Shown: positions 21,021 to 33,530 of the stretch, piece by piece
How the letters are laid out: each line of letters begins with the position of its first letter
How positions within the stretch are numbered: the stretch's first letter is position 1
Assembly: GCF_014839805.1 (NCBI RefSeq)
Contig: NC_051129.1
Location: 7,010,920 to 7,074,919 of the forward strand
Reading direction: 5' to 3'
Length of the DNA stretch: 64,000 nucleotides
From: Manduca sexta
Taxonomy: Eukaryota; Arthropoda; Insecta; Lepidoptera; Sphingidae
Position numbers and translations under genes: made by a program
The notes under the pieces: generated by a model
What the model saw: only the letters and a program-made list of their open reading frames with translations
Database searches by the model: none
What the model was told of the DNA's origin: nothing

Positions 21021-24000
21021 ATGAAGGGATTACTGTTCTTGTTTCTGCTGTATATTTTCCATAGCCGGGGAGCCGTCGTGGTAAACTCTGAAGAACATCC
21101 GGCCGTAAATGAACGTCCTATCATCGGCGTTCTCTCTCAGGAGCAGTCTTTTTACCTTCAAGGTAAATTTCCTGAGGAGAACTATACAAGTTACATTGCG
21201 TCATCGTACGTCAAGGCTTTAGAAACAGCCGGAGCGAGGGTTGTTCCCATTTTGTAAGTATAAGCCTTTGCCAATGTTCATGAATTAGATTATATTAAGT
21301 TCTATAATAATAATTGTGCTTTACGTATATTTTTCAGAATTGGCAAAGATCGAGAATATTACAGAGATCTCATGAAAAAATTAAATGGGTAAGTTTTATA
21401 TAATTAATTATAAACATATGTATCATAAATTTATTTTAATTTGATACTTATTTTTACCTATCCACGGGCTAGTTGTCTCATATTACGTAAATTTTAAAAA
21501 ATATTTTCTAATATTTAAAAATAAAATACATATTATCAGGTTATATTATAGATCTCTGGTTAGGTTTTGACTACAAACTAAGATATTCTGTTATTTCTTA
21601 TGCAGATAAAAACGATAAATCGAGATTTAGATTGATATTAAGAGATGAGCGTAGGTAGAGTCGGTTAAAATAGTTTTTTTTTTAAACTTTTTAAGTGTAA
21701 TTTATTTAATTTAATTTGTAAGCGGCGATAGATGTCCACAGGTTTAAATCCCAAGGGCACACACCTCTGACTTTTCTAAAAATCATGTGTGTATTCTTTG
21801 TGAATTTATCGTTCGCTTTAACGGTGAAGGAAAACATCGTGAGGAAACCTGCACATCTGAGAAGTTCTGTATAGGAATTTCGAAGGAGTGTGAGGTCTAC
21901 CAATCCGCACTAGGCCAGCATGGTGGACTAGGGCCTAATCCCTCACAGTAGTAGAGGAGGCCCGTGCTCAGCAGTGGGCAAGTATATAATACAGGGCTGA
22001 TATTATTATTATTATTTAATTTGTCAAATAACGTCCTCTATACTGTATAGCCTGTGTACTGTTGAGGAGGCCTATGCCCAGCAGCGGGACAGTATATTAT
22101 ATATAGGTAATACAGAACTGATGTATTAGGTATAAAACGTTTTGTAATTTTACAGAGTCTTGTTTCCCGGTGGAGCCACTTACTTTAACCAATCCAATGG
22201 GTATGCAGACGCTGGCCAGCACATATACGAGATTGCCAAGGAGATGAATGATGTCGGTGACTATTTTCCAATTTTCGGAACGTGCCTCGGTTTCGAACTG
22301 TTAATCATTCTTGCTTCTGGCCGTGGAGAGAAAGAAAATAGAATTAGGTGTTATTCTTTCTCTAATTTACCCTTGGATTTTACGGATGGTGAGTGATTGT
22401 GAAATGTTAAGAATAGTCGTATATAGTCTAAACGACAATTATTTTTTATAAAAATTGTTTAATTTTAATGTATAACCGACAAGTTATTAGCGTGTCTTAT
22501 GTTTTTGCGTGAACCATATGGGAATGGTAAAATTAATAAGTGACGAACTCTAAAAACTAACGAAAGTAACAATTGCTGATGTAAATCGTGAGGCCAGCAA
22601 GACGTAATTTTGTACCACAGAATTGCTACTTATTGATCCCTCTGGAATCGTACGTTTTCATGACTACTCACATATTAATAGTATTATTCATGCCATAATA
22701 ATAACAATTATATAAAAGATCTCTTTGAATCCAGACTGCCTCGAAGGCGTTATTGTATTACACCCGTGGTATGTCTGCCTTTCTGAGGTCTAGGTTTCAA
22801 ATCTCTGTGTCAAGCAAAGTGATATTGAGTTTGTCTTCCAGAAGTCTGGAATTTGTGCCCGGAATAGCAATGGAGTCGTCCCCTATCACATTATGACATC
22901 TTCGTTAATTGGCGAAAACTGTATGCCCCAGTTGCACCTGTAACTATCCTGTGGGGATAAAGGCATAATATATACAAATATTTATTTATTCAAAAGAATT
23001 CGCGTTACTGTAATTATATGGTTCATCTTCATGGTTAGGAAGAAAAATTGGGTAATCAGAGAGTTGTAAATCACACATATAATGTACCACAAATATTAAA
23101 CTCAATTTGGTTGTATCATGAATGTCAATAATTAACTGTTTTTTCTTTTTTTTATAGACTTCCGTAAAAGCAAAATGTTCCGCGACGCCCCTGATAATCT
23201 AGTAAACATACTGGCCAACGAAAATGTAACAGTCAATCAACATCAGTTCTGCATTGTGGATGAGGTTAGTTGTATTGAGTTTACAATATTTTAATTTGTG
23301 TCAGTCGTCACTCATTATTAGTTCTAAGCTATGAATAATGTCATTGCAGAATCTAAAAGCCTACAACCTCACTGATGATTGGAAAGTGTCCTCACATTCT
23401 GATGACGACTATGGAGTTCAGTTCATAGCAAGCATCGAACATACGAGGTAAAATATATAATTATGATTGATGTCATCTTTTGATTATTTATTGGTTCTGG
23501 CATGTTATTTCCTCAATGTCATTTTAAAATTAGTTTTATATGAAAAGATAAGAACAAAAGCAATTGATTTCGGTACATATATTGTTTGATGGTTCATTAT
23601 AAAATTATGAATTGAATTCATTTAAAGAATATGTCTTTAGGTAAGTGTAGCGAGAAGTTTCATTAGATCTACTTATATTAATAATAATATTATCAGCCCT
23701 GTATTATATACTGTCTTACTGTTGGGCACGGGCCTCCTCTACTCATGAGAGCGATTAGGCCTTAGTCCACCTAGATCTACTTATTTTAATGAATTACAGC
23801 GTCAATTAATAAAAGGAATTAAATAGGCATTGTTTATTCAAATTTTCCTTTGCATAGGCTATATTGTTATATCTTAAATACCATCAATAGTTAATTATAA
23901 TTTGTGAAACTATACATTAGGTATCTAAAATTTATTTTTGTTGGCTCAGTGTCCTCATGTGTGTTAAGAACTATTTTAAGGTGATATCTACTATGCTTTC

Positions 24001-24279
24001 AGATATCCATTCTACGGTGTACAATTCCATCCAGAGAAGAATGCATTTGAATGGAAAAAGTCCAAAAATCATCCGCATTCGCTGGAAGCTATCAAAGCGA
24101 ACAGATACTTTATGGATTTCTTCGTTGAAGAATGCAGGAGAAATACCCATTCTTTCGCTAGTCAAGCGGAAGAAAACCGATATGTAATCTATAACTACGA
24201 GCCTAAATTTACCGGCGTGTTAGGAAGTGCTTTCCATCAATGCTACTTTTTTGAACCCAGGGGCACCGTGGCACGTTGA
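21021..24279 (+). CDS. GGH: Gamma-glutamyl hydrolase (folylpolyglutamate hydrolase), six exons
   Basis: A class-I glutamine-amidotransferase-like peptidase (family C26) that trims gamma-glutamyl tails from folylpolyglutamates, normally lysosomal or secreted. Exons are 21021-21253, 21338-21388, 22156-22388, 23158-23264, 23350-23447 and 24003-24279. All introns have GT-AG ends and phases agree, giving 999 nt and 332 aa (human: 318). Residues 1-17 ([17 protein letters not shown]) form a signal peptide. RPIIGVL (32-38) and [20 protein letters not shown] (54-73) are family hallmarks. FPGG is at 98-101 and the nucleophile is Cys138 in GTCLGFE. The catalytic His250 and Glu252 lie in [12 protein letters not shown] at 54-56 is a possible N-glycosylation site. 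AATAAA follows the stop by about 40 nt. TTTATAG at 20973-20979 could be the acceptor of a 5' UTR exon. A SINE sits in intron 2 and another SINE fragment in intron 5. A broken copy lies directly upstream. Confidence 0.96.
21713..22011 (+). mobile_element. SINE insertion in GGH intron 2, with 11-bp target duplication
   Basis: A lepidopteran SINE-type element with 'ggtgaaggaaaacatcgtga', 'ctaggccagcatggtggact', 'gtagaggaggcccgtgctca' and a tail of TATT/ATT repeats. It is flanked by 'ttatttaattt' at 21702-21712 and 22012-22022. The pseudogene copy has the empty site (about 17682-17695), so this insertion happened after the duplication. Confidence 0.88.
22735..22965 (+). mobile_element. Degenerate tRNA-derived SINE in GGH intron 3
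   Basis: Counterpart of 18330-18570 at the same place in the intact gene, with 'caagcaaagtgatattgag', 'ggaatttgtgcccgga', 'cacattatgacat' and 'gtggggataaagg'. Shared position shows insertion before the duplication. Confidence 0.75.
23677..23771 (-). mobile_element. 5'-truncated SINE fragment in GGH intron 5, with 13-bp target duplication
   Basis: Reverse complement of the 3' end of the SINE found at 21713-22011 ('atcagccctgtattatata', 'gggcacgggcctcctctact'). It is flanked by 'tagatctacttat' at 23664-23676 and 23772-23784. The pseudogene has one uninterrupted copy of that target near 19667, so this is a second post-duplication insertion. Confidence 0.88.
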
Positions 24280-24329
24280 ACATCAGGAGGCAATCACTGT
24301 GAAAGCAACTTTGGTAAATAAATGAGCAA

Positions 24330-24969
24330 TTATAAATGAGTTTTTATTATCACTATCCTTGTTGGAACAATATACATATATCTCACAATCACAATATATA
24401 TCTTAGTCGATCATAGTGTGAAAACTGTTAATGTTGCTTCAAAAACACTCGATACATAAACTGACTACTCGCGTTTAAGACACGGTTTGCGGTTTTAACT
24501 CAATATTACATCTAATGTTAGTGTATACATATTGACCTTTAAAGTATTTATTTAACAACACAGTTGTCACATATTTTTGTGTGGGTGAGAAACACAATGA
24601 GATAGTTGTACACAAACAATTAATGTAACTGATAACCTCTTCTTGCCCTTATCCAACTTCAATACCGTGAGGACAACGTGATACATGATTTAACGCTATA
24701 GCAGAAAATATTTTACTAAGTTATTCACCAGTTGCACATTTATATACTTTTGGTACTACCCGATAAATTAATTTAGAAAAACGTACACGAATTAAAAACT
24801 AAAACTTAATTTCATTTTCGTAATTTGCACTTATAAGATGAAGAAATCGGAAGTCTAATCCAGGCTACGTGTTCTCAGAAAAATTGTGATTCAACGGAGT
24901 TATTAGGAAATTCATTCATCACATACACAATGCACATTCGTATCTGTCGGCACGATTTAAGATAATCTA
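24330..24969. other. No gene recognised between GGH and a Helitron-like element
   Basis: AT-rich 3' flank of GGH; nothing further seen. Confidence 0.6.
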
Positions 24970-25850
24970 TCTATACTATTATATAAAGCTGAAGAGTTTG
25001 TTTGTTTGTTTGTTTGAACGCGCTAATCTCAGGAACTACCGGTCCAAACTGCAAAAATCTTTATGCGTTGGATAGCCCATTGTTCGTGGAGTGCTATAGG
25101 CTATATATCATCACGCTATACCCAATAGGAGCGGAGCAGTAATGGCTAATCTCAGGAACTACCGGTCCAAACTGAAAAATTCTTTTTGCGTTGGATAGCC
25201 CTTTATTCGTGGATTGCTATAGGCTATATATCATCACGCTATACCCAATAGGAGCGGAGCAGTAATGGCTTATCTCAGGAACTACCGGTCCAAACTGAAA
25301 AAATCTTTTTGTGTTGGATAGCCCTTTATTTGTGAAGCGCTATAGGCTATATATCATCACGCTATGGCCAATAGGAGCGGAGCAGTAATGGCTCATCTCA
25401 GGAACTACCGGTTTGAACTGAAAAAATATTTTTGTGTTGGATAGCCCTTTGATCCCGGAGTGCTATAGGTTATATATCATCACGCTATGACCAATAGGAG
25501 CGGAGCAGTAATGAAACATGTTGCAAAAACGGGGAAAAATTATTAGTTTTGAGAGCTTCCGTTGCGTGCGCTGGGTAAACGGTTAAAGTTATGCAACAAT
25601 GATGTATGACGGGATTGTTCCTCTTAAAAAGTTCTAAAAATATATATTATAAAACAAAGTCCCCCGCTGCATCTGTCTGCCTGAACGTGTTAAACTCAAA
25701 AACTACCCAACGTATTAAGATGAAATTTGGTATGGAAACAGTTTGAGACCCTGGGAAGAGCAAAGGCTCCCGGGAAACGACTACTTTTATAACGGAAAAC
25801 TTTAGCCTGAAAAACTTTATAACGCGGGCGGTGCCGCGGGCAAAAGCTAG
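24970..25850 (+). mobile_element. Helitron-like element, same family, about 4 tandem units
   Basis: TCTATACT start at 24970, (GTTT)n, four tandem units, unique 3' section, hairpin GCGGGCGGTGCCGCGGGC and a clean AAAAGCTAG|T end at 25850. It lies about 690 bp downstream of the GGH stop codon. Confidence 0.82.
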
Positions 25851-26344
25851 TGTAATAATATTATATCTAAGTACTTACAATATAAAATATTTTGAGACAA
25901 AACTGTGTCTTATCGTGACATGTATTATATTTCCGACATTGGTGATGATTGGTGATTAGTATAAACAATACAACAAACAATATTATATAGTACAATAAGG
26001 AATACGTAATCGAAGCGAAGCACTGTATTGTTCATGAAAACCTCATGTTAATGTTATTGATCCTTTTAAACCATGATGATATCATGAGGAATATTATGCA
26101 ACGATAGGGTTGTCAAAAACAGACGCGAATCTTGTGTATTTCGACAACAATATGTTGTGGAAATTTTAGGCTGTTTGGCTCTACCTACGCTCGCTCTACC
26201 TGTTGTATTACGAGCGATTTCAGATATGCAAATACCAATGTTATATCTGTTTCCTAATTTAGTTCGTCTTTAATCTCCACTGTTTTTACCCTGTATTTCC
26301 AAGTGCCTAATTATGCAGGATCTTGAAACCTGGACAAAACTACG

Positions 26345-26540
26345 AAAAGGAAATTTGTATCATATTAGTGATCTGTCCCGGCTTTGCCTCGGTAGCAGAA
26401 CATCAGGGCCTCAAACTATCCCCTAACTAATTCCTTGCAGTTTTAATTGAGAAAAAATTCGAAGAAAATTTTATCGAAGTTTCTCACGTTCAGACAGACA
26501 TACAGACGCGGCGGAAGACATTGTTTTTTAATATGTAAGA
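26345..26540 (-). mobile_element. Decayed fragment related to the Helitron-like 3' sections
   Basis: Contains 'tcccggctttgcctcgg', 'gggcctcaaactatcccc' and 'ttcagacagacatacagacg', which parallel the 'cccagggtctcaaactgtc' and 'gttcaggcagacagatgcag' parts of the other copies. The terminus is missing. Confidence 0.45.
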
Positions 26541-26605
26541 ATTACTATCTCCTATACCCCATTGGCAACTTTAACTTTCATAAATATGTAAATTAGGCAC
26601 AATAT

Positions 26606-26644
26606 CGTTTTTATTTCCACAAATGAATTGTGGAAATAAAAACG
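26606..26644. repeat. 17-bp perfect inverted repeat with 5-nt loop
   Basis: Arms CGTTTTTATTTCCACAA and TTGTGGAAATAAAAACG flank ATGAA. Confidence 0.85.
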
Positions 26645-26884
26645 CCAATAAACTAAAATAAAGCAGTTAGTAAGATAAGAGATATGCTTTAGACTTTTAA
26701 AAGTCTGTAGATCGAACAAGTTAAGTTATTAGTCGGGATTGGTATTTTAATTTTCTATACAAATTTCAATTTTCAATTAATAAAGATTGTTTAAAATCCC
26801 CATTTAAAATAAGAACACAAACGTAAAAGTTGATAGAACACCTTTATTAAAGAAATTTACACCCAACAATAATTCAACTGTTTT

Positions 26885-27250
26885 GGGCTGTCACGGTGGT
26901 ATAGCTCTAATGTGGTAAAGTTACCGTGTTAAGGTTTCGGATTTACCCCGAGTACGGTAGGAATTTTAAGTTTGTCGTCTGAATATCAGCTCGTAGTGAT
27001 ATGGATACAGAACAGATATGGCGATATTGATAAAGGTTGCAGGAACACGTTGGATGCACGCCGCTTTCGACAGGTCCGTATGGAAATCTTTGGGGGAGGG
27101 CTACGTTCAGCAGTGGACTTTACGCGGCTAATGATGATGATGTTGATGACAATAAGCTCGCTGATATTAAATCATGCAACGGAATACATATGGCAAAAAG
27201 TGGGTGAACTTATTGCGCCCTTACCTATCCTTTCGGTATAAATAGCGGGT
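26885..27250 (+). mobile_element. Old tRNA-derived SINE with another SINE tail nested in it
   Basis: The outer element has 'tgtcacggtggtatagctc' at its start and 'ggcaaaaagtgggtgaac' and 'cctttcggtataaata' at its end. Between them, about 27044-27165, lies 'ggaaatctttgggggaggg', 'ttcagcagtggactt' and an ATG-repeat tail. These are the 3' end of a different lepidopteran retroelement inserted into it. Confidence 0.6.
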
Positions 27251-27306
27251 ATGCGAAATAATCTCGAGTCATACGGGGATGTATTTATTACGTACAAGTA
27301 ATACGC

Positions 27307-27441
27307 TTAATTTAGCTCAGTAAATCCTAATTGTGGCTGAGGAGGGTGTCCACAAATAAACGGCTGTGTTTGTGGGGTGATGTCAGCTTGTTTAGGTGGA
27401 TGGAACAGCGGGACGCCACGGTCGGAGCGGCGGACCCCAAT
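27307..27441 (-). CDS. Candidate 3'-terminal coding exon with nearby AATAAA
   Basis: On the minus strand, an acceptor (ttttgttgaagtag) is followed at 27441 by 45 codons in phase 0, beginning IGVRRSDRGVPLFHPPK. The frame continues through QTQPFICGHPPQPQLGF and ends in TAA at 27307-27309. AATAAA follows at 27289-27284. The block is much GC-richer than its flanks. No family recognised and no upstream exon found, so it could be chance. Confidence 0.33.
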   Translation of the reverse strand: MGVRRSDRGVPLFHPPKQADITPQTQPFICGHPPQPQLGFTELN

Positions 27442-29362
27442 CTACTTCAACAAAATTAAACTTATACAATCAATAATGACATTATTGTGTAATCATACGG
27501 TAATTATTTCAACATAGTAATGTGGATTCATTTACAACAGCTAATAGAGTACAACTTAATTACTGCCGTATATTAAGGTTTCGACAACATTTGAATAGTT
27601 ATCTAATTATATTGTTTTAAATGCAGTTGTAAGTGTCGCAAGTCGATATAGAAGAGTGGTTCTAAATATTGTGAAACAAAAAAACAGAGAACTCACGGCA
27701 TGTCTAAACACTGTTAGTTTTTAGACAAGTCGTGCAAAAATGATTTGAATGTTAATGATGATTTTATAATGACTACAATCTTTCCCAGAAATTTGATAAA
27801 AATAATTTTAATATTACATCTCCTATACTAGTAACAACGTACGGTACTTTTTCGCCCTTTTTCGATTTAACTGGTTCAATGGGTATATGAGTCGCTTTCC
27901 GCAATAAGTGAAAAACACAATTATAGCACTTTATCAAGTTTTTTTTTAATAACATTTCTATGATAATGAATCTTAGTTACAATTTGCGAACAGTAATATA
28001 CAGAAAAATATAGTGACAGATAATTTTGTGCGATACACAAAAATATAGTTACAGATAATTTTATTTGGATGGCTCACAGCTGTCTATAACCATACACATA
28101 AAAAAGTAAATACATAAGACAATTACGACCCATTACAGATAGAGTAGATTATGTAAGAAGCGTCCGTGAAACCAATAAGTCAGTGACAATCACGTTAGTT
28201 TAAAAAACAATGTTTATAGTATGTACAGCACGCTTCTGCCGGTCAACGACACGCAGATTTAGTTTTGTTCATCCTCGTTAGATGAGGGTCGAAACGACTA
28301 CGTGACTTTGACGGCCTAGACAGCAAAAACAGTACACGCAATATGTTAGTTTATTGAACGTATTCCATATTCACACTGCGAGAGTACATTGTTATTTAAG
28401 TGTTATGTGTTATTCCTTAATTGCACATAAATAATATTCAGTGCAAAATAAATTGGACTCTATAGATCACATGGTTATGATTTTTAAAAACTTATATGGA
28501 CGATATTTCTAGTTTTACAAATAAGTATAAATAAATACGAAAGTTTTCAGAGGTAATTTGTGCCTTTATTAGACTTAGGATTAAACAGAAAAACCGCAAA
28601 ATGAATTTAATTTTGCATGCTGACGATGATGCGGTGAGAGACAAAGATTGTCCTAATCCTAGATTGATCTACATTTTCTGTTCCGAAAATAGCGAACATA
28701 ATGTTTTGGTGGGGGGCCCTATTCCGTCTATAGGGGCGAATCCGTCTTTTTGCAATTACGGGCGTTCTAATCTAAGAACAGCTTTGATAGTCGTATAAGT
28801 AAATAGGGGATTTTTTATTACCAATACGGCTATCGTAGTTGTATGTAGCTATCGTATCTCATATAGACGAAATAAGGCTGCCTGACGTTACCGGAAGAGG
28901 ATATTTACACGAGCGAAGTTGCGAGCGAAACCTAGTAAAACAATTGAAATATTATTTCACGATTTTTTTCGCGATAAATTTGCTTCATTTTTGTTTTTGA
29001 TGCGACGCGACGTTTCGAAGACTGCAGCCGACGAATGGACACTCGTGAGTCAAATTCATATCTAAGTCGCTATTACATAAACAAACCTATGGAGAGAAAT
29101 ATCAGTATGTATGTATTATACACTAATTTTCAATTACGCTAGGGTAGCTTAATTCTACTACCTGGTCATTATGTACTCATTAAGACTATCTTAATTAGAA
29201 CTACGCACATGCATAATGATGGCTTTCATATTAAAGTATCTTAGTAGGATAGTAACTATTTATGGGTTAAGGCTTTTAGATTAAATTTCTATTAATGAAC
29301 AGATCAATTTTGATAGATTAGCTACCAATCCCTGCCGCTAAATTCTATATTATGTAGGTAAG
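27442..29362. other. No gene recognised
   Basis: Contains a 65-codon plus-strand ATG frame at 28601-28798 with a GC-rich middle ('ggtggggggccctattccgt'). It lacks family features, splice support or a poly(A) signal. The remainder is AT-rich. Confidence 0.5.
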
Positions 29363-29364
29363 TA

Positions 29365-29565
29365 CAGTCAGTCACAAAAATAACTGAACAAATTCAAAAT
29401 TAAAATCGCGAATTTTTGTGTCTTTATCAATAATCGTTTTTCTTCACTCAAACAAGCTTCAAAGGATTTACTTTATTGAAGATTAAAAAAGGATATTTGG
29501 AACGTAATTTATGTGTGAAAGCGTTTGATGTTTTGAATTTGTTCAGCTTCTTTTGTCGCTGACTA
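29365..29565. mobile_element. Tc1/mariner-type MITE, 201 bp, TA target duplication
   Basis: The ends are about 34-bp imperfect inverted repeats: CAGTCAGTCACAAAAATAAC at the left and, reversed, TAGTCAGCGACAAAAGAAGC at the right, both continuing TGAACAAATTCAAAA. TA flanks both sides (29363-29364, 29566-29567). No transposase. Confidence 0.78.
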
Positions 29566-30796
29566 TATCTACTTATCTTCTACCGTTATTACTCTAGGTA
29601 ATACCAGTAATACAAATAAAGACGCTTTAAAAATAATTATTCGATGATAAAATAATTTCATTCTTACCAATTTATTATTTAATGTATAATTCAGGCTCGT
29701 GGATTGTCATTGTGACGTTGTTTTAACTATTAGTATACGTTGTCATTCGTATCCTCAAACTCAGGCATATTTATATTGTACCGACTTAGGGTGATGATCT
29801 TTTAATGGAAGGACCTTGTGTGAAAGTTCCTGGGGAAAACATTGGATCTTAACAAATTATTTTGCATGATTTATCGTGTTACACTAACAGTAGTTATCTA
29901 TTTATTGGACATCAACTTACTTGGATAAATATTTTAAATTCATGAGCTTCATATAATTCTGTGTGTATATTAATAAAATAAGGACCCTTTATAATTTTGA
30001 AATTATTATTGTCTGCTCACCAGCCCGTATACTATAATTTTTAATTAAAAACAACGAGTTATGACGAGTTAAAATTTTCAGATATCACGCATGAAATTAT
30101 GGACACACGTAACAAATACAATGTTAATCACATGGCAGATTGACGTTCATCAATGAATACAGAGTGCGCCTAAGAGAGGATTATTTTATGAATGACTATA
30201 AGACATAGTAAAATCTATCAAGTTTTATATTGACTAATGGACGTTAGACATCCTTTGAATGAAGTACTTTGACTAAAAACTTATTTTTTTAAGGGGTAAT
30301 TAATTATTTATTATTTATGTATTTATAGTTTTATTGTACACCATATACAAAAAAAAAAAATTATATGAATTATAATTACAATTATATGAAAATAAAAAAA
30401 CAAATATGGTTTTAGTAACGGCAACCGATAACGCAAAATTAGTGGTGTATAACAATTTTTTTTATTCAAAAGTTCTTAGAGCTCTAGTAGTCTAAGGCAT
30501 TCAGATGTCACCATAGAGTTAACTGAACTTACAAACAGAAGCAAAATAATTATGATAATAAGTACTTACAATTTTGGAATACAAAAAAAATATTATTTAA
30601 CATCTTATAAAGTTCAACAATCAGACTTGGCTTAAAATTTGCCTAAGCGTATGTTTATTTGGTATATGCTTTATCTCTGCCAAAACGTATCTAAATAGAC
30701 AGCACGTACCTTATTTCTAAAAAAATCCTAACAACAAAAATCTTCACAAACTTTCGCAATAATATTAGTAATAATATAACATAACATTTCACGTTT

Positions 30797-30945
30797 CAGG
30801 ATGGCGAGCGCAGTGGAATATCAAACAATACTTTGTAATTTAAGGTGTTGCATGGTGTTTCTACTGTTTATGGGCGGTCGTATCGCTTACCAGCAGGGGA
30901 ACGGCAAGCTCCTCTCGTCATTCAAAGCAATAAAAACATAGTTTT
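30797..30945. mobile_element. Decayed lepidopteran retroelement fragment
   Basis: Contains 'ggatggcgagcgcagtggaa' and 'gtttatgggcggtcgtatcg' followed by 'cttaccagcaggggaacggc'. This is a recognisable but worn dispersed repeat. Confidence 0.5.
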
Positions 30946-33424
30946 GAAATACCCTCATCGTATTTTGAGTTGGTAATTTAAGAGTAGGTGTAACAAAGGT
31001 TCATAAGATTCATTATACTGTGTACCGAAACGCGTGCGTCATTGTATCAGTTTACCTATTAAGGTTACCATTTTTATCTTTTGACAAAATCAACTTCGTC
31101 AGAGGTTAACATACTCTGTAAATCGAGCGTTAAGTGAAGATTAATGCACTGCTGTAAAAGTACATTAACTGAGAGATGAGACACAATAAAAACCTTCTTT
31201 TTAAAATTAAACCACAAAATTGTTGGATGGATAGGAGCTAATATACACAATCGCCTACATACAGTAGGAGGCTAAATAACCGATAGACACTTAGTAAAAT
31301 ATTTTTAAACATAAACGTAAACAAAGATTTTATAAACCCGAAGATAAATTAAATATACATTATGATTTACCTAAAGTTTATTAAAATTTATTTGTAATGA
31401 TAAATAATAATTATAAATATTTATTCAATATGTATTATTATATTTAATATATAAAAACTTGTCGCCATAAACGTCCAATGTAACAAAGTAAATTTACATT
31501 CGTAACTTTATCTTATATAAAATTGTGACAAGGAAATTTCATTAAATACATGTTTTTTTATGTTTAAACTCTTGCTCAAAATCTCTTCGAACTCTTACTG
31601 TTGGCGTAGATATAATTGAATTATTAGTAATAAAGTTTAGTAATAGGATAGGTGCGTCTAGAACTGCTGGTTATCGTAGATTATGCTTTCTTTGATTGCA
31701 AAATGCAATAATAAAGACACGATACTCCAATAAGCAGGCAGCAGATACATTTGACATTTTTTAAAACATTTACTCAAAATTTACACATCGCGTTAATACA
31801 TGAAACCCTTTACTTGTCTTCTTTAAAATAACAATTTAAGTTATTCTAACTATAGATGTAAAATAAGAAAAATATATTTTAACACAATAAATATAAATAA
31901 AAAGTTAAGTTTACATGAGCTAATGCCACTAGCGAAGAGAATTTATCGAAGCAGCAGTATTATACTTTTATTCAGAAATACATTTAGTAACACATACCAT
32001 ATTCGCAATTAATTACAAATTTATCAAAATCAGGGAAATAAAATCGTTTTTTTGAAAAAAATATTTATGTAGTTTCAATGCTAGCAGAAGTAAAGACGAA
32101 GATGTCGTTTCATTTAATAACATAATGTAAAATGCCCCAATATACCTAATATTATAATCCAAATCAGTCGGATAGAACTAGGGCCCTTATCCCCGATACT
32201 AAAGTAAATATTTAAGTAGGTGTGAGTAATCAAAACAAGTTATGAGGTACCCATTAAAGTGAATGAACCTTTGAAAAGGCGAGATTATATTAAAATAATT
32301 GTAGTTTTCAATTTATGAGCGTTTAAATAGGCACAGGTGAAAAGTTTCACGTTATTCCTCATTTTAATAAGTATATTTGAATGTAATGGTCATTGTCAAA
32401 ACAATAGGAATAAAAATAATATAAAAAATATTTATAAAAAAGGATTACCAGTTTACTGAATATTACCACTGCCTACACTTATTTAAGAAAATGGAGCTAG
32501 AATTTAAAATCGTCCTGCACTCTACACAGATTTTCTTGTTATCCTCGTCCACTTAAGAAAAAGTTTTTTATATACTTCAGTTATCAAAATTTCCTTCTGG
32601 CGAATAGAGAGCATGAGGACATAAAGTCTTAAGGCGGTGCCCTCAGCAACATAACGCGCTAACCATATTTGGGAAGCTATCGAAATGTATGATACATATA
32701 GAAAAAATAAAAGGTAAACATAATATTAATTCTACAATTTTGGTTCTTAAAGTTTGTTTGCATACGTTGCGTACGTTTATTAACTTGAACAACTACCCCT
32801 ATGATTTAGTGGCAATCAAATATTCTTAACCTGTTTCGCGGTATAAAGACCTAGTTGCATGAACTATCAGTGCTTTTGTACAAACATACCGACAGATCCC
32901 TTACAATGGCCCTTGGGCATAGAAACTTAAGTTGACCTATATATTGCGGACATAAGGGTTGGTCGCCTAGCGTCGGACGTTGACTCTACGATATTGTTAA
33001 CCTTTGAATAAGATTTCATTAAACGTTAAATCGCACGAAATATATGAAATTTGGTTAAAATTGGCATACACTATATATAATTATAAATTTATAGTTAAGA
33101 CATCGAGAAAATTACTTAATTAACAAAATTAAATAGATGTATATGTGTCAATCATGGTGAAGTACCGTTTTGTATATTGCGTAATCATAATATGAAACAT
33201 CTGAATTATGATATTCAGTTCCGTTTGATATAGCTATCGTTGTAGACTATCAATTTTCAGATAATAGTATCAGGAAATTTATCTCATAACATTATAATCC
33301 TGATATTAATTGATTTAATATACAATTATATCGATTAGATAGGTACATGTAAATAAAAGTTCTTGTTCTTGGCTCGGCTAAATCGACATGTGTTTTCTGC
33401 TATAAAACTAAAAAAAAGCAAATT

Positions 33425-33530
33425 TTTGAAATATGGCCGGTGGTCAATATGAGGCACCTGGGTTCTCAACAAGTCTCGCAGAATTATAATATTAACGTAA
33501 AGACATATATTATCGAGATTTAAGTATTAA
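33425..33530. repeat. Dispersed repeat shared with 40960-41030
   Basis: 'gccggtggtcaatatgaggc' plus 'acctgggt' here matches 'gctggtgggccatgtgaggt' plus 'acctgggt' near 40965, and both go on to 'cgaratttaagtatta'. Family unknown. Confidence 0.45.
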
